A stretch of DNA of 64,000 bases from Sclerurus mexicanus (lineage: Eukaryota; Chordata; Aves; Passeriformes; Furnariidae), in contig VWZF01005468.1 of the NCBI GenBank assembly GCA_013396755.1, positions 325,031-389,030 of the forward strand, written 5' to 3'. The translations under genes and the position numbers were made by a program. The notes below the pieces were generated by a model. It made no database searches, was not told the origin of the DNA, and saw only the letters and a list, made by a program, of their open reading frames with translations. Below are positions 50,301 through 60,954 of the stretch, in pieces (the stretch's first letter is position 1; each line of letters begins with the position of its first letter).

Positions 50301-53300
50301 GTAAAAACTGAGGACATTTGGATCAGGTCCCCAGGCTGCTTTATAAACACACACCAGTGCAATTCCCTTCATGAGAAATGGGTTATATATAAACCATCAG
50401 AGCAGAGACTTGCAGATGCCTGCAGTGAAGAGCCAGGCAGGCTCCCCTGCCAGGAGAGCAGGCAGGACCCTGCTGGCAGCAGAGCACAGAGGAGGCTGCA
50501 TCCTCTCCCCAGGAAAAAATAAGAGGCAGGCTCTTTCACACTTGCCCTTCTCTCCAGGGACCTTCCTCACCTCCTTCTTGCTTCAGATACAAACACAGAG
50601 CCTTGCAGAGCTTTTCAGGCGGCTGGTAGCACAGAGCAGGAGGAGGTGTGGGCAAGGAGCCCGTGCAGGGGGAGCTCCCAGGTTCTCAGCAGCACCTGGC
50701 TCTGCAGTGGAGCTGCACGAAGGTGCCAGTCAGCACTGAGCCCGTGTATCTGCCAGGAGCAGAGCTCAGACCTTGAAGCTGCAGAAGATGAAATTCAAGC
50801 CGGTGAAAGAAAGCCAGAGTGGCCGCAGAGCTGTGATTAGAAGCAGTGGCTGCAGCATTTCTCCCTGTAAAGAGGATGTGCTTTCTGCCTTCCCCCCCAC
50901 AGCCTGGGGCACTGCTGACTCACTCATCGCAGGACAGTGACAACCCAATCCCTGGCCCATCTCTCCTCTCTCCTGCCCTGTGACCTCCAGCTGCATTCTT
51001 TAGTCGGGTTCATTCAGTTGCAGGGTAGAAAAAGAGCACCCTGCTGCATTGCAGCCTGCTGAGATGTTTCCCTGCAGCCCTGAGCACCCCAGGAAAGAGC
51101 TGTACTCCCTTGCTGCAGCCTGGCAGCACGTCTGCTCCCCAGTCACAAAGCCAGGCAAGCCAAGTGCTTCCCCAAGGGAAGATTTCATATCCAAAACACT
51201 TCCCATGTGCTTCTACCCTTCAGGAGGTGGCTGTTGCAGCCCTTGCTGTGCTGTGGCCCTGCCATGCCTGGGCAGCAGCATCACTATCACCAGGCAGTGG
51301 GGCTGGGCTCTTCCCAGCTGAAGGGAATCAGTCTCAGCACTCAATCCCTTCAGCTTTTATTATTGCAGAATCTCTCCCAGCTGCTTGATGTACTTTCAGC
51401 TGGTGACAGTATGTCCCCTATCCACCTCCACCCTCTTCCCCGGAGCCCAGCCACTTCCAGTCGTTCTGCAGAGCAGGGGCCTGTGTTGTGGCACCTGAGG
51501 AGGTTATACCACGCAGGGTGTGTATGTGACACCCCTCCACTGCCTGCCTCACAGTGTCACTGTCCTGCCAGCTGCCTGCCCACAGTCACCCTGGGGCCAC
51601 AGAGCCTCCACAGCTGGGCATGGATGGCTGCATCCCTCCACCCAGGATCAGGAATCCCAGGGCTGACTCACCAACTCCCAGTGTCCTGTTCACTGGAGTG
51701 GCAGCAGGACACGGATGAGATGCTCTGAGAAGGATTGGGACTGGACCAGACCAAATCATCCCCAGTGGCTACAGCCTCACACCATGAGCTATGCCATGAG
51801 TTATACACCACTCTCTTTTATGCTGCAAAATACAGAAAGGAAGAAGTCAACATCCCAGCGCCAGTGGAGGTTGCTAAGTGACAGCAGAGCTTGTTTCTAT
51901 CCCGCCACTTACAGCGTGCCTACGCTGCAGAGGAAGGAAGTGAGGAGTAAGGGATGTAAACATGAGTATATTGCCAAAACACTCAACAGAGCACAGTTGC
52001 CAAAAATATACATTAGCCGCATGTTTTGGCTGCCCAAAGAGAAATATTTACTGTGTGTCAATCTTCCAGCCTCAGAGCATTTTACCTGCAGAGATGGTTT
52101 TGGGTATTTGCAGCACTCATGAATTTGCCCATTTTCCAATGAAATTTATTTCCAGACCAAACTTGTCGGGCTGTCAGTCGCTGCAAGGACAGCTGCGATG
52201 AACTGAGATTTCATCCTTACATTGTTTCTAATAGATGGCTTTTGTTTTTCCACCAGGATGTGGCGTTACGCAGCGTTTGGGAAGCACAACAGAGGCAGGA
52301 CTGGACAAGGGAGGGATGAAGGCACCCTTTGTATGAGCTCCTGGGGAAGAAAGGGGATGGTTTCAGTAAAATAAAGGGCACACGCACAAACCTGTGTCAT
52401 TGGAATGATGTTGAGAATTGCAAACTAAGTTAAAAATAGAGTAAATGCAGCACTGCTAATCCAGTTGAGAAATTTACCGTCGCTAAGCTGGGTGGATAAT
52501 AGATATCTTTCAAAAAAGTGCTCATCACAGAGAAGCTTTAGAAACTAACTGCATGGGGGCAGGCAGACTTCCACACAGCTCCAGCTCCAGCCTTGTCTCT
52601 CCCATTGTCCACGTGCTGCCCCAAACACACCACAGGAGGAGGAGAACACACTAGAGGAGTGACCGGGTGGTGAGCAGTGTACAGAGAGCACCTACCCATG
52701 GTGGCAGCCTTTATCTGAGGCAGGGAGCAGGCCAGCCCTCTTATCCCGTGCCTGGGAACCATCAAAAGCACTTATTAAAAAAAGCACCTGCTCCCTCTGT
52801 GTAGAAGCGGGCCAGCCCAGGGAGAAAGTAGGGCAGCGATTTGTCCCTCTGTGTGAAGGGGAGTAAGGCAGGGAGCATGGGAGAAGGGATCTGAACAGAG
52901 CAGTTCCCAAAGTAGGACCTGCTGGCAAATGAAAACGCAGGCACAGTCGCTGATCAGAGGGACATGCTTGCTGTTGGCACAGCTGCCATAGCGCCTCCTG
53001 GGCACTAATAACCTGCACTGGCATAGTAGCCACAGTCCCCACCAGTTCAGGGGGTGTGAGCCTCAGAGGTATCCTTTCCATGGCCCCACAGAGCTGGGGA
53101 ACTGCAAACTCTCAGGCTCCTACACCCTCTCGCTTTGCTAAGGGAAGAATGTCCCAGATGGAGGAGAGCTGAGTCCTTCAGAGGAAGGAGAGGCTGATGA
53201 GGGGCACATCATCACCCCACATCCCTGTGGGACAGGGTGTGTGGGCTGCAAAGCTGGGAGGTGGCTCCAGCAGCTATTCCAAGGCACAGCTGCTATTGCC

Positions 53301-54095
53301 TCCATGCCAAGGGCTGAGATCCCTCCCAGAGCTACTTCTGGTGTGTTGTTACCTCCCTGGGCTGTGGAGGGTTTGCTCTGGGAAGCAGCTGCCAGAAAGA
53401 TGTCCTTGCTCAGGCTGTGAGCAGCAGAAGGGAGCCTGGAGTGAGGGTGCAGGATCAGTGGCAGAGCACTGCTGTGCCTGAGCATGTTGTCTGCACGCTG
53501 GTCTATGGTACCACGTCTCAGACTCATTTTGGTACCAGCTGATGAAGGGGAGAAAGACAAGCCCCTCAAAAAAGGCTTTGGATGAATGTATGAGCAGCAG
53601 GAGGTCACCTGCTCTGTAACCAGCCAGGACACACAGGTCAGGTCTTCAGCTAAACTTCTCAAGAGGGACCAGGCTCTGAAATCTTCAGGAGAGACAAAAT
53701 GAGCCATCTGGGCAGGAATGGGGTGCTGTGGGAACACCCCAATGGGTATTTTCCTGATGCCTTTTCATCCTGCAGGAAGGCTGACCTGTACCAGCTGGGT
53801 GAATGGGTTGGTGTGGTCAGGGGCCCGAACCCAGGACTGGGTCCCTGCTGACCCAGGGGGGAGAAGGGTTGGGGGCCCAGAGGGTTACAGGTCTCAGTTC
53901 AGTGGTGATACCTGGAGAGATGCACATGAGTGAAAACACAGTGGAGTCCATTTTGGGGAGGGTGAGTGGTGGGGAGCAGTGGTGTTCAGGGGCAGCTGCC
54001 TGCCCCCAGGACACGTCCTTGAAGTGCAGAGGTGACTGTACCTTTTCCAGGGGTGTGGGTGCTTCAGAAATAAGCCCTAGCAAAGCACTGCAGGT
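47331..54095. other. Intergenic region between METTL13 and DNM3
   Basis: 6.8 kb, GC-richer to the right. Contains one CR1 tip (47836-47890). Open frames of up to 199 codons (53138-53737, minus) have low-complexity Ser/Pro/Ala composition and no recognised family, as expected by chance in GC-rich DNA. The part next to 47331 could hold an antisense promoter transcript from the DNM3 island. Nothing in the sequence proves this. Confidence 0.7.
47836..47890 (+). mobile_element. CR1 LINE 3' tip, intergenic
   Basis: Plus strand GATGATCTTAAGATGACC, CCAACCTGACCCC and TTCTATGATTCTAT follow the order of a CR1 terminus. About 55 bp and diverged. Confidence 0.55.
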
Positions 54096-54115
54096 CTCAG
54101 AGCACCCCTGAGTAC

Positions 54116-54121
54116 TTTATT
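54116..54121 (-). terminator. METTL13: METTL13 poly(A) signal AATAAA
   Basis: AATAAA on the minus strand (TTTATT on plus), about 450 bp after the METTL13 stop. It implies a 3' UTR of roughly 460-480 bp over 54095-54573. I did not look exhaustively for other signals, so alternative sites are possible. Confidence 0.7.
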
Positions 54122-54573
54122 CTCACGGCCCACCCACACACATTCACAACTAGGCCTGGGGCAGGGCTGGGGCTCTGCAGACACCCCAGGGATGCTGGAG
54201 ATGCAGGGAGAGGCAGCATCAGACAGAAGGAGGTGAAAGACATGGTCAGAGGGATGCTTTTCCCGTAGTGGGAAAGCAATGGGCACAGACACAAACCCAC
54301 AGTCCTGCCAGTCCCACAGCACCTTCCTCCCCTCACCAGCTCAACGCTGCCCCTTGGGCTGCACAGCGCTCCACAGTCCTGGACCTCTTCCTGGGGAGCC
54401 AGGCTGCAGGAAGCACCTTCCCATGCCAGTCCCATCCCTCAGGCAGACCCAGGCCAGCACAGGCCCCCCAAGGGTGGCAGTCCCAGCCATGGGCACCCCT
54501 CTGCTGGGAGGCCAAGGCACCCACACGAGGAGCATCTTTTTGAGCAGCATCAGCCCACCTCGCAGAGCCCCTC

Positions 54574-54848
54574 TCAGAGGATCTTGACAGCCTGCAGCAT
54601 GTCTGCCAACACGTATGAGCTGTCCCAGGGGCGCCCTGGCTCCCGCAGGGCCCCCTCCAGCGCCCGGGCACGCACCCCCAGCTCCGTGGGGTCCCGCCGG
54701 CCCACGGGGCTGGGCTGGCAGAACAGGATCTCATTGACCTCCCCTTCAATGCGGCGTGTGTAGAGCAGTGGGAAGACATCCCTGAGGGTGGCCAGGACAG
54801 ACTCCTTCAGCCGGGCATCACGGCACACCAGGTTGAGCACGAAGACTC
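54574..54848 (-). CDS. METTL13: METTL13 exon 8 (C-terminus and stop)
   Basis: 275 bp, residues 596-686 plus TGA at 54576-54574. Encodes VFVLNLVCRDARLKESVLAT, FPLLYTRRIEGEVNEILFCQ, and ends YVLADMLQAVKIL, matching the mammalian C-terminus. Confidence 0.97.
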
Positions 54849-57800
54849 CTGCAGCAGGGGGAGAGGGGTGGGAGTTCAGCCTGTGTGCAGCCTGTGCCAG
54901 CTCCACGCAGGAGGAACAGCTGAATCGGTGCCACCCTGGTGCGAATTCCTCCCCTATGGCAGCATGAGGAATACCAGCACCCCTTGGTGCCCTTGGCCCA
55001 GCTCCATGTCCCTGTTGCCACACGGGTCATGGGTGGCCGCGATGTATTCTTGGGTACCACCTACACCCTCTGCTTCCAGCAACCCTTCCTGGCTCCCCAG
55101 GATGTCTCAGGCTGCCTGACCCAGCAGAGCTGAAGGTCACCTGCTCCGCCCTGCTGGCACAACACCCACTGAAACACTTAGATCCAGGACCCACCAGGAG
55201 AAGCAGATGCCACATGGCAATGCTGCCTGTGACCACTGTTCTCCAGGATGAGAAATGGTGGCATAGGCCCAGCTCCACACAGAACTGTCCAGACTGGCTA
55301 TGGGGACACAGCCAGATCTTCCCCCTACCTTCTGGCTTGAGGATGGTTTTAACTTTCTGCAGAAAGGGCTTTTCCACAAAGGCTGGGGGTGGGCAGCTCA
55401 TCCCCACAGTGAGGTCTTTGCTATCCACATCAAACATGACGGCATCATACTGGGCTGGGGCTGCAGGAAGAAGCACAGAGAGTTGTTATCCCATGGGACA
55501 AAGGTGAACTGCACATGGGGAGGAAACAAATGGGATGGTCAAGACATCCTCTCAGCCATGTTACGGGTCTCTCCTGCGGTTTCTCTTTCCAAATGAAACC
55601 CAGAGCAGCAGCCCTTGGTGCTGAGGGAGGCAGCAAATCTAAGCTCCCCTGCACAACTGGCAAGGACAGGCTATGAGCTGCAGAGACCTGGTGAGGCTGG
55701 AGACTGTGACACATGGCAGGAGATGGGAAGGGACGGGAAGCAGGGGGTGAAAACAGCCCAGGGCTCCAGTCCCCAGCATGTCACCCACTGGACTAGCTGG
55801 GGTACCCAGAATGCTCCCCAAGGAGGTACCTTCAGCTGCCAGCTTGGCCACGTAGTCCAGGCCATCAGAGATGTGCACATGCATCCGGTCTCCCTGGGAG
55901 AAGCCGAACCAGCGCGTGGCCACCTCCAGCATGGAGGGATCGATCTCCACCACGGCCACGTGGGCCTGTGAGAAGTAGTCATGGACGAAGAGGGGCAGGC
56001 TGCCCCCACCGAGCCCCACCACCAGCACTGCCAACGAGGCTCCTGCCAACAGAGAACACCCAGTGAGCCACCAGGATGCCATGCTCCCACTGCTCGCCCC
56101 ACCCACCATCCCCAAACCACTTAGGGAGGGGTTCATGGGGCTCCCGGGCCAGAAAAGCCTTTCCCCAAGAAGATGGGGCATGGGGACACAGGCACACCTG
56201 CCCCCAGCACAGCCTCCCACTGCCAGCCTCGTCACCTGGGAGGGGGTTGGGGCCCCCCAGCAGGCAGAGCCCCGCGACCATGGCCTTGTGGTGCTCACAG
56301 CACAGGTAGCTCTTGTCGATGGCTGCAGGTGGGTCAGTAGGGCTGGGTTTTTTCTTGTCCTTCCTCCGTTTCTTCTGGCCTGAGTGACAGAAGACATCAG
56401 CTGGTAAGGCAAGGTGGGAGACAGGGGTGCTTTCTGGGGACTAGCCACCCCCAGCCCTGTCCCACTCACAGTGCAAAAACACTCCCAGTGCTGCGCTGGG
56501 ACAAGGTAGGCAGGTCCCAGTGGGACTTTTACCTTATCCCTCAATCTTATTCTCTGTCACCCCAAAAACTGAGCCTTGGCCCCTTCCTGGCTGCCCCACG
56601 TACCTGGGAGAGGTGTGGGGGCCAGGAGCCGAGCCTCTGACTGCACCACGTTCCTGTTGCAAAGGAAGATGAGGCGGCGGAAATAGGAGGTGCCATCTCC
56701 CTTCACGTCCTCCACCACGTACTCCCCGCTCAGGGGGCTGGTGGCGCGCTGCCGCACTGTCCGCACCCCGATGTCCCCTCCCACTGACAGGAAGGGCACC
56801 TGCAGCGGGGACAGAGACTGGTGTGAGGAAGGGAAGACTACAGGAACAGAGCCTGGCATTCCCACTGTCCTGGCTATGTCCACAGAGCCAGGATGAAGCA
56901 GACAAAGTGCAGCAGCAGTGGGACACCCCAGGAGAGCTGGAGGCCTGCGCTGGCTTCACTCTAATACTTGTGTTTGGGTACAGGGAGCAAACATCTCAAG
57001 ACTTCTTGCAAGAGCTCAGGTTTGGGGAGTTGGGGCAGAAAAAAGGAGACAGAAGAAACAGGAGAAGTTAAAGCCAGGATTAAGAAGAGGCTGCATGCCC
57101 TCAGGGTTTCGGGATGTCTGGTTTTCTTGGGATGCTGGGTTTTTGAGGGGAAGGATTTCACACTGAATCCTGCAACACAAGCACCTAAAAATCCTCCCTC
57201 CAAGCAAAAGCTGGAAGGAAAACAGAGAGGAGCTGCACCTGAGGCTAGTCTCCTGCCCAACAAGGCAGCCAACTCATACCTTGCAGACAGCCAACCTGGC
57301 CCCGCTGATGGGAAGCCAGTCCAGAGGGCTGGGCAGTGGGGACTCACCTGCTGCCGGGCAGGGAGGCCCGGCGGGGCCAGCTCCATCACCTTCCCCGAGA
57401 GCTCTGCCTGGATGCCAGCCATGCCCTCGTAGTGCTGCTCCCTGTGCAGGGCCACGGTGACCAGGCGCCCGAAGCCGGCACTGCTGGCCAGCTGCCTCCG
57501 ACCTTCCTCCGTGCCAAAGAGCCACTCGGTTTCTCTGCCCTGGGGAACTGCAGAAGGGGCTGCCATCAGCCTGGGCCATTCCTGGTCCCCAGGGAACCAG
57601 CCCAGCCACCAAGGGAGGAGCCACAGGGAATAGCAAGACATCACAAGAAGGTACCACTGCGTGACTAGAGTCATGCATGGCAACCACCAAGAGAGCCAGG
57701 GCCGCCCCTGTTTTGCGCAGGCTCATGGGCGAGGCTGGAAAAGCTACATCTCATAAGCAGGAGGTGTCCAACAGCCTCCTGACCTGTCTCCAAGTTAAAC

Positions 57801-60800
57801 CTCAGCTTTGCAGGCATCCCTAGAAGGAACAGTGCTGCTGGCGGAGCACAACACATCTCTGTGAGGTGCATGCACAAAAGCCAAGTGCAGCCATAGCAGC
57901 CCAGCCCTGCAAGCTGGGACACCCACACAGACCAGCGACGTCTTCCCAGCTGCATTTCTGCGCTCAGGCTTTATGCAGCAACGTGCCATGGCAGCTGTCA
58001 CCAGCATTAAGGCAGGAATCACTCCCTTGGAGTCAGTGCAGGCGGCATCCCTCTGCTGTGAGATGCAGCCAGCAAGCTCTGTGCCAGATCTCTGCTTGCA
58101 CCACCAGGCAAGCCCATGTCCCACCACAAAGCCAGGACTAAAACATCAATGAAACCCCACAGAGGTGGATTATTTCCCCCTCCAGCCCCAATTTCAGCAG
58201 GGCCAGGACTATTGGCCATTTTGCAGCTCCTGGCCAGAGCACCCTCTCACTGTAGGCAGGACAGGCTGTACTCACTGATGAAGATGGCAAAGCGATTGTC
58301 CCGGGAGGGTTTCACTGAGGGGCTGTCAACCACATTCAGTGTGTAGCGAGGCTTCCCACTCTCCTTGTCACACAGATCCAGGGAAACCTGTTCCCTGCAA
58401 GGGGTTTTGCCCAGCTGGCTGCAGAGCAGGGCATAATGCTGCCTGTCCTTCACGGCTGCCACCAGCCGCTCCGCGCTCTCCACCCGCATTGGCTTGTCCT
58501 GCTCCTCGGAGCAGATCTCCAGGATCTGTGGTGCTGAGCCAGGGATCTTCCTGAACTTTGTCATGACATAAACAAAGACTGGTAGGACAAACTGCTGCTT
58601 GTCCCCGCTGCCGGCAACCTGATGGACACGCACGACCCAGCCTTCCTGGGAGAAGTATTCCACCGCCTTCTTCAGCACATGGGCCTGAGCCAAGGAGACG
58701 CAGAGGTACCGCCCTCCCACCTGCAGGACTCGGCTGATCTCAGCAAACATCTGGTCCACCTTGGCTAGAGTGGCCTCCTCTTCATCGGTGAGGAGGGCAT
58801 CCAGCGTGCCTTTGTCCAGGACCACCTGGAAGTGGGCATCAGGGAAGTCCATCTGAAGCATGTCCATGAGCAAGTAGCTCATCTTGGGCCTCTTGCTCCC
58901 ACTCCGCTCCTGCATCTGGCGGATCACGGCGTCGCTGATGTCGATGTTCACGATGTCCTCGCACATTCCCACGTCGTACATCTGCTCACTCAGCTCCGAG
59001 TTCCCACAGCCCACCACGAGAACCTGGGGTGCAGCACAAGGGCAGCGGGATGGTGAGAACACCCTGGAAACACACCCCAAAGCACTTCATGAACAAATAC
59101 CAGCTATGGCTATGAGCCCTGTGTGAAACTCACACCCACAGCGCCTGCAAACCCACACTCCAGGCCCTAAGACACTTCCATAGAGAAAAGTCACATGGGC
59201 ACAGAAGCAACAGATCTGCTGTATCTCCTTTGGGAACGATTTGGGTGTTTTAACCCCCAGAGCTCCCCAGGCCAAGGCAACCCAGGGGTCTCTTGTGGCC
59301 TTTTGCTATGTCACACTGGGGGCTTCACATCACCTGTGTCAACACACAACAGTAGTTTGTGGGGGGACATGGCAGCGCAGAAGTCACACACAGAACCACA
59401 CAATTATTAAAGCTGGAAAAGACTTCCGAGATCATCGAGTCCAACGTGTGACCCAACACCACCACATCAACTAGACTCTGGCACTTAAGTACCATGTCCA
59501 GTCTCTCCTCTAACACCTAACAGGGACGGTGACTTCACCACCTCCCTGGGCAGCCCATCCCGATGTCTAAGCACCGTTTGTGTGAAGAAATTCTTCCTAA
59601 TGTCCAACCTAAACGTGCCCTGGCACAGTTTAAGACTGTGTCCTCTGGTGCCGTCGCTGGTTGCCCGGGGGAAGAGGTCGGCCCGCCCTTGGCTACAACC
59701 TCCTTTCGGGCGGTTGTAGCGCAATAGGGTGACCNTCCCTGGGGCGTGCGGGCGGCCCCGGGACGCGGCACCCCGCTCCAGGCATCCCGTCAGGAAGGGC
59801 GGCAGGGCCTGCCCGCGCCGGCGCCGCCCCCGAGGCACAAACGCGCAGCTCGAAGAGCCAAAAACAGGGCGGGATAAAAAGCACCAGTGGGTTCCCAAGG
59901 AGCGGCTTTAATGGCAGCCCGCAGAGAACAAAGCTCTGCCGGGGCCGGGTGTGACAGGGACAACACCTGCGTGGGCAGGGGGCGTTGGATGGGTGGATGG
60001 ATGGATGGATGGATGGNTCACATGGGCACAGAAGCAACAGATCTGCTGTATCTCCTTTGGGAACGATTTGGGTGTTTTAACCCCCAGAGCTCCCCAGGCC
60101 AAGGCAACCCAGGGGTCTCTTGTGGCCTTTTGCTATGTCACACTGGGGGCTTCACATCACCTGTGTCAACACACAACAGTAGTTTGTGGGGGGACATGGC
60201 AGCGCAGAAGTCACACACAGAACCACACAATTATTAAAGCTGGAAAAGACTTCCGAGATCATCGAGTCCAACGTGTGACCCAACACCACCACATCAACTA
60301 GACTCTGGCACTTAAGTACCATGTCCAGTCTCTCCTCTAACACCTAACAGGGACGGTGACTTCACCACCTCCCTGGGCAGCCCATCCCGATGTCTAAGCA
60401 CCGTTTGTGTGAAGAAATTCTTCCTAATGTCCAACCTAAACGTGCCCTGGCACAGTTTAAGACTGTGTCCTCTGGTGCCGTCGCTGGTTGCCCGGGGGAA
60501 GAGGTCGGCCCGCCCTTGGCTACAACCTCCTTTCGGGCGGTTGTAGCGCAATAGGGTGACCCCTGAGCGTCCTCTTCTGCAGGCCAAACAACTCCAGCAG
60601 GAGCCCCGCGGACACTGGGCCGGGCATACGGCGCTGGGTACCCGCGGGGCTCACCTTGTCGCGGGGCCGCACGTACTTGTGCAGGACGGGGCAGAGCTCC
60701 GGGAAGGCGCCATACCACTCGAAGGAGCGCTGCCCGCGCTGCCGGAAGAAGCGGTCCCAGTACCGCGCGGAGCCGAACTCCGCGGGGCTGCGGGGCAGCA

Positions 60801-60807
60801 GCTCCAT
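54574..60807 (-). CDS. METTL13: METTL13 / eEF1A lysine and N-terminal methyltransferase, complete
   Basis: Dual methyltransferase that modifies translation elongation factor eEF1A: in the human enzyme the N-terminal domain dimethylates Lys55 and the C-terminal domain trimethylates the N-terminal glycine. Eight coding exons join in frame: 60655-60807, 58276-59023, 57348-57547, 56604-56799, 56236-56379, 55830-56042, 55329-55460, 54574-54848. They total 2061 bp, 686 residues (human 699). N-domain SAM motif VLVVGCGNSE at 52-61, acidic D79 in DIVNIDIS, DKGTLDA at 121-127. Basic linker QKKRRKDKKKP around 434-444. C-domain SAM motif VLVVGLGGGSL at 486-496, VEIDPS at 512-517, SDGLDYV at 539-545, MFDVDSKD at 560-567. 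The start aligns with the mammalian N-terminus and sits in a CpG island. Intron 1 carries a CR1 fragment and an assembly duplication that do not touch coding sequence. DNM3 follows downstream in the same orientation, as in mammals. Confidence 0.98.
55329..55460 (-). CDS. METTL13: METTL13 exon 7
   Basis: 132 bp, residues 552-596. Encodes QYDAVMFDVDSKDLTVGMSC, PPPAFVEKPFLQKVKTILKP and EG. Acceptor CTGCAG, donor GTAGGG. Confidence 0.97.
55830..56042 (-). CDS. METTL13: METTL13 exon 6 (C-terminal methyltransferase domain, SAM motif)
   Basis: 213 bp, residues 481-552. Encodes LAVLVVGLGGGSLPLFVHDY, VAVVEIDPSMLEVATRWFGF and MHVHISDGLDYVAKLAAE. This is the SAM-binding core of MT13-C. Acceptor TGGCAG, donor GTACCT. 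Confidence 0.97.
56236..56379 (-). CDS. METTL13: METTL13 exon 5 (basic linker)
   Basis: 144 bp, residues 433-481. Begins with the Lys/Arg-rich run GQKKRRKDKKKP, then IDKSYLCCEHHKAMVAGLCL. The segment between linker and IDKSYL is shorter than in the human protein. Donor GTGACG. Confidence 0.96.
56604..56799 (-). CDS. METTL13: METTL13 exon 4 (inter-domain region)
   Basis: 196 bp, residues 368-433. Encodes VPFLSVGGDIGVRTV, SPLSGEYVVEDVKGDG, and FRRLIFLCNRNVVQSEARLL. Donor GTACGT. Confidence 0.97.
57348..57547 (-). CDS. METTL13: METTL13 exon 3
   Basis: 200 bp, residues 301-367. Encodes PQGRETEWLFGTEEGRRQLA, SSAGFGRLVTVALHREQHYE and GKVMELAPPGLPARQQ. Acceptor TTCTGCAG, donor GTGAGT. Confidence 0.97.
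58276..59023 (-). CDS. METTL13: METTL13 exon 2 (N-terminal methyltransferase domain)
   Basis: 748 bp, residues 52-301. Holds nearly the whole MT13-N fold: VLVVGCGNSELSEQMYDVG, DIVNIDISDAV, MDFPDAHFQVVLDKGTLDAL and LQVGGRYLCVSLAQAHVLKK. It ends VVDSPSVKPSRDNRFAIFI. A short loop around GSGDKQQF is about five residues shorter than in human. Acceptor ACCCCAG, donor GTGAGT. Confidence 0.98.
59191..59734. repeat. 544-bp direct duplication, copy 1 (probable assembly artefact)
   Basis: By reading, identical base for base to 60018-60561. It ends at a single n (59735). It contains unique METTL13 intron 1 sequence followed by a CR1 fragment from about 59400. Confidence 0.95.
59400..59734 (-). mobile_element. 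CR1 LINE 3' fragment (copy 1 of the duplicated block)
   Basis: On the minus strand it shows the conserved avian CR1 3' region: GCTGCCCAGGGAGGTGGTG, a TTCTTCACACAAACGGT segment, and GTTGGACTCGATGATCTCGG near the 3' end. About 335 bp, 5'-truncated as usual for CR1, in the same orientation as METTL13. Confidence 0.85.
59736..60016. other. 281-bp isolated contig between two single n
   Basis: GC-rich sequence bounded by n at both ends and lying between the two identical copies. It ends in a (GGAT)n run. On the minus strand it holds ATTAAA near 59905-59911. No coding match recognised. It probably does not belong at this place in METTL13 intron 1. Confidence 0.8.
59986..60016. repeat. (GGAT)n microsatellite
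   Basis: About seven GGAT units ending at the n at 60017. Simple repeat at a contig end. Confidence 0.9.
60018..60561. repeat. 544-bp direct duplication, copy 2 (probable assembly artefact)
   Basis: Identical to 59191-59734, and starts right after a single n (60017). Its right flank leads directly to METTL13 exon 1, while the left flank of copy 1 leads to exon 2. One merged copy would give a clean intron 1. Confidence 0.95.
60227..60561 (-). mobile_element. CR1 LINE 3' fragment (copy 2 of the duplicated block)
   Basis: Same element as at 59400-59734, identical in sequence because it lies within the duplicated 544 bp. Probably only one real insertion exists. Confidence 0.85.
60655..60807 (-). 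CDS. METTL13: METTL13 exon 1 (start codon)
   Basis: 153 bp, codons 1-51, phase 0 out. Begins MELLPRSPAEFGSARYWDRF and ends KYVRPRDK before GTGAGC. ATG at 60807-60805. The FGSxxYWxxFFxxR pattern matches the mammalian N-terminus. Confidence 0.97.
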
Positions 60808-60834
60808 GGCCGGCCGGCCGGGCGGGTTCGGCCC

Positions 60835-60882
60835 CAATCCCGATTCCAATCCCAATTCCAATCCCGATCCCGACCCCGCTCC
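60835..60882. repeat. Short tandem repeat in METTL13 5' UTR or core promoter
   Basis: Imperfect tandem units of about 6-12 bp (plus strand CAATCCCGATTC and variants) about 28-75 bp upstream of the METTL13 ATG. In one minus-strand frame it would read as an alternating Gly-Ile run, a consequence of the period, not a protein. Likely length-polymorphic. Confidence 0.8.
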
Positions 60883-60914
60883 CGCCGCGGCCCCACGTGG
60901 CCCCGCGCTGACCG

Positions 60915-60921
60915 CTTCCGG
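60915..60921 (-). promoter_or_regulatory. METTL13: ETS/GABP-like site of METTL13
   Basis: Minus strand CCGGAAG, about 110 bp upstream of the ATG, in housekeeping-type promoter context. Motif match only. Confidence 0.45.
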
Positions 60922-60954
60922 GTGCGCGGCGCGCGTGCCGCGGCGAACCCGCCG

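Noticed and set aside
51207..51728. 173-codon plus-strand open frame in the intergenic region
   Set aside because: Composition follows local CTG/CAG-rich sequence, it overlaps other open frames in the same region, and no protein family was recognised.
53138..53737. 199-codon minus-strand open frame between METTL13 and DNM3
   Set aside because: Ser/Pro/Ala-rich, no recognisable domain, no intron or promoter context, and several overlapping frames nearby are equally open because the DNA is GC-rich.
55639..56544. 301-codon minus-strand frame across METTL13 exons 5-7 region
   Set aside because: It is the real exon 6 frame extended through introns; the spliced METTL13 model explains it.
59191..60561. 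Real segmental duplication or CR1 target-site duplication in METTL13 intron 1
   Set aside because: CR1 does not make 544-bp target duplications, the copies are identical, and both abut single n at contig ends; an unmerged overlap is the simpler explanation.
60835..60882. Gly-Ile repeat peptide upstream of METTL13
   Set aside because: Caused by the tandem repeat in the 5' flank. The conserved protein begins at MELLPRS.
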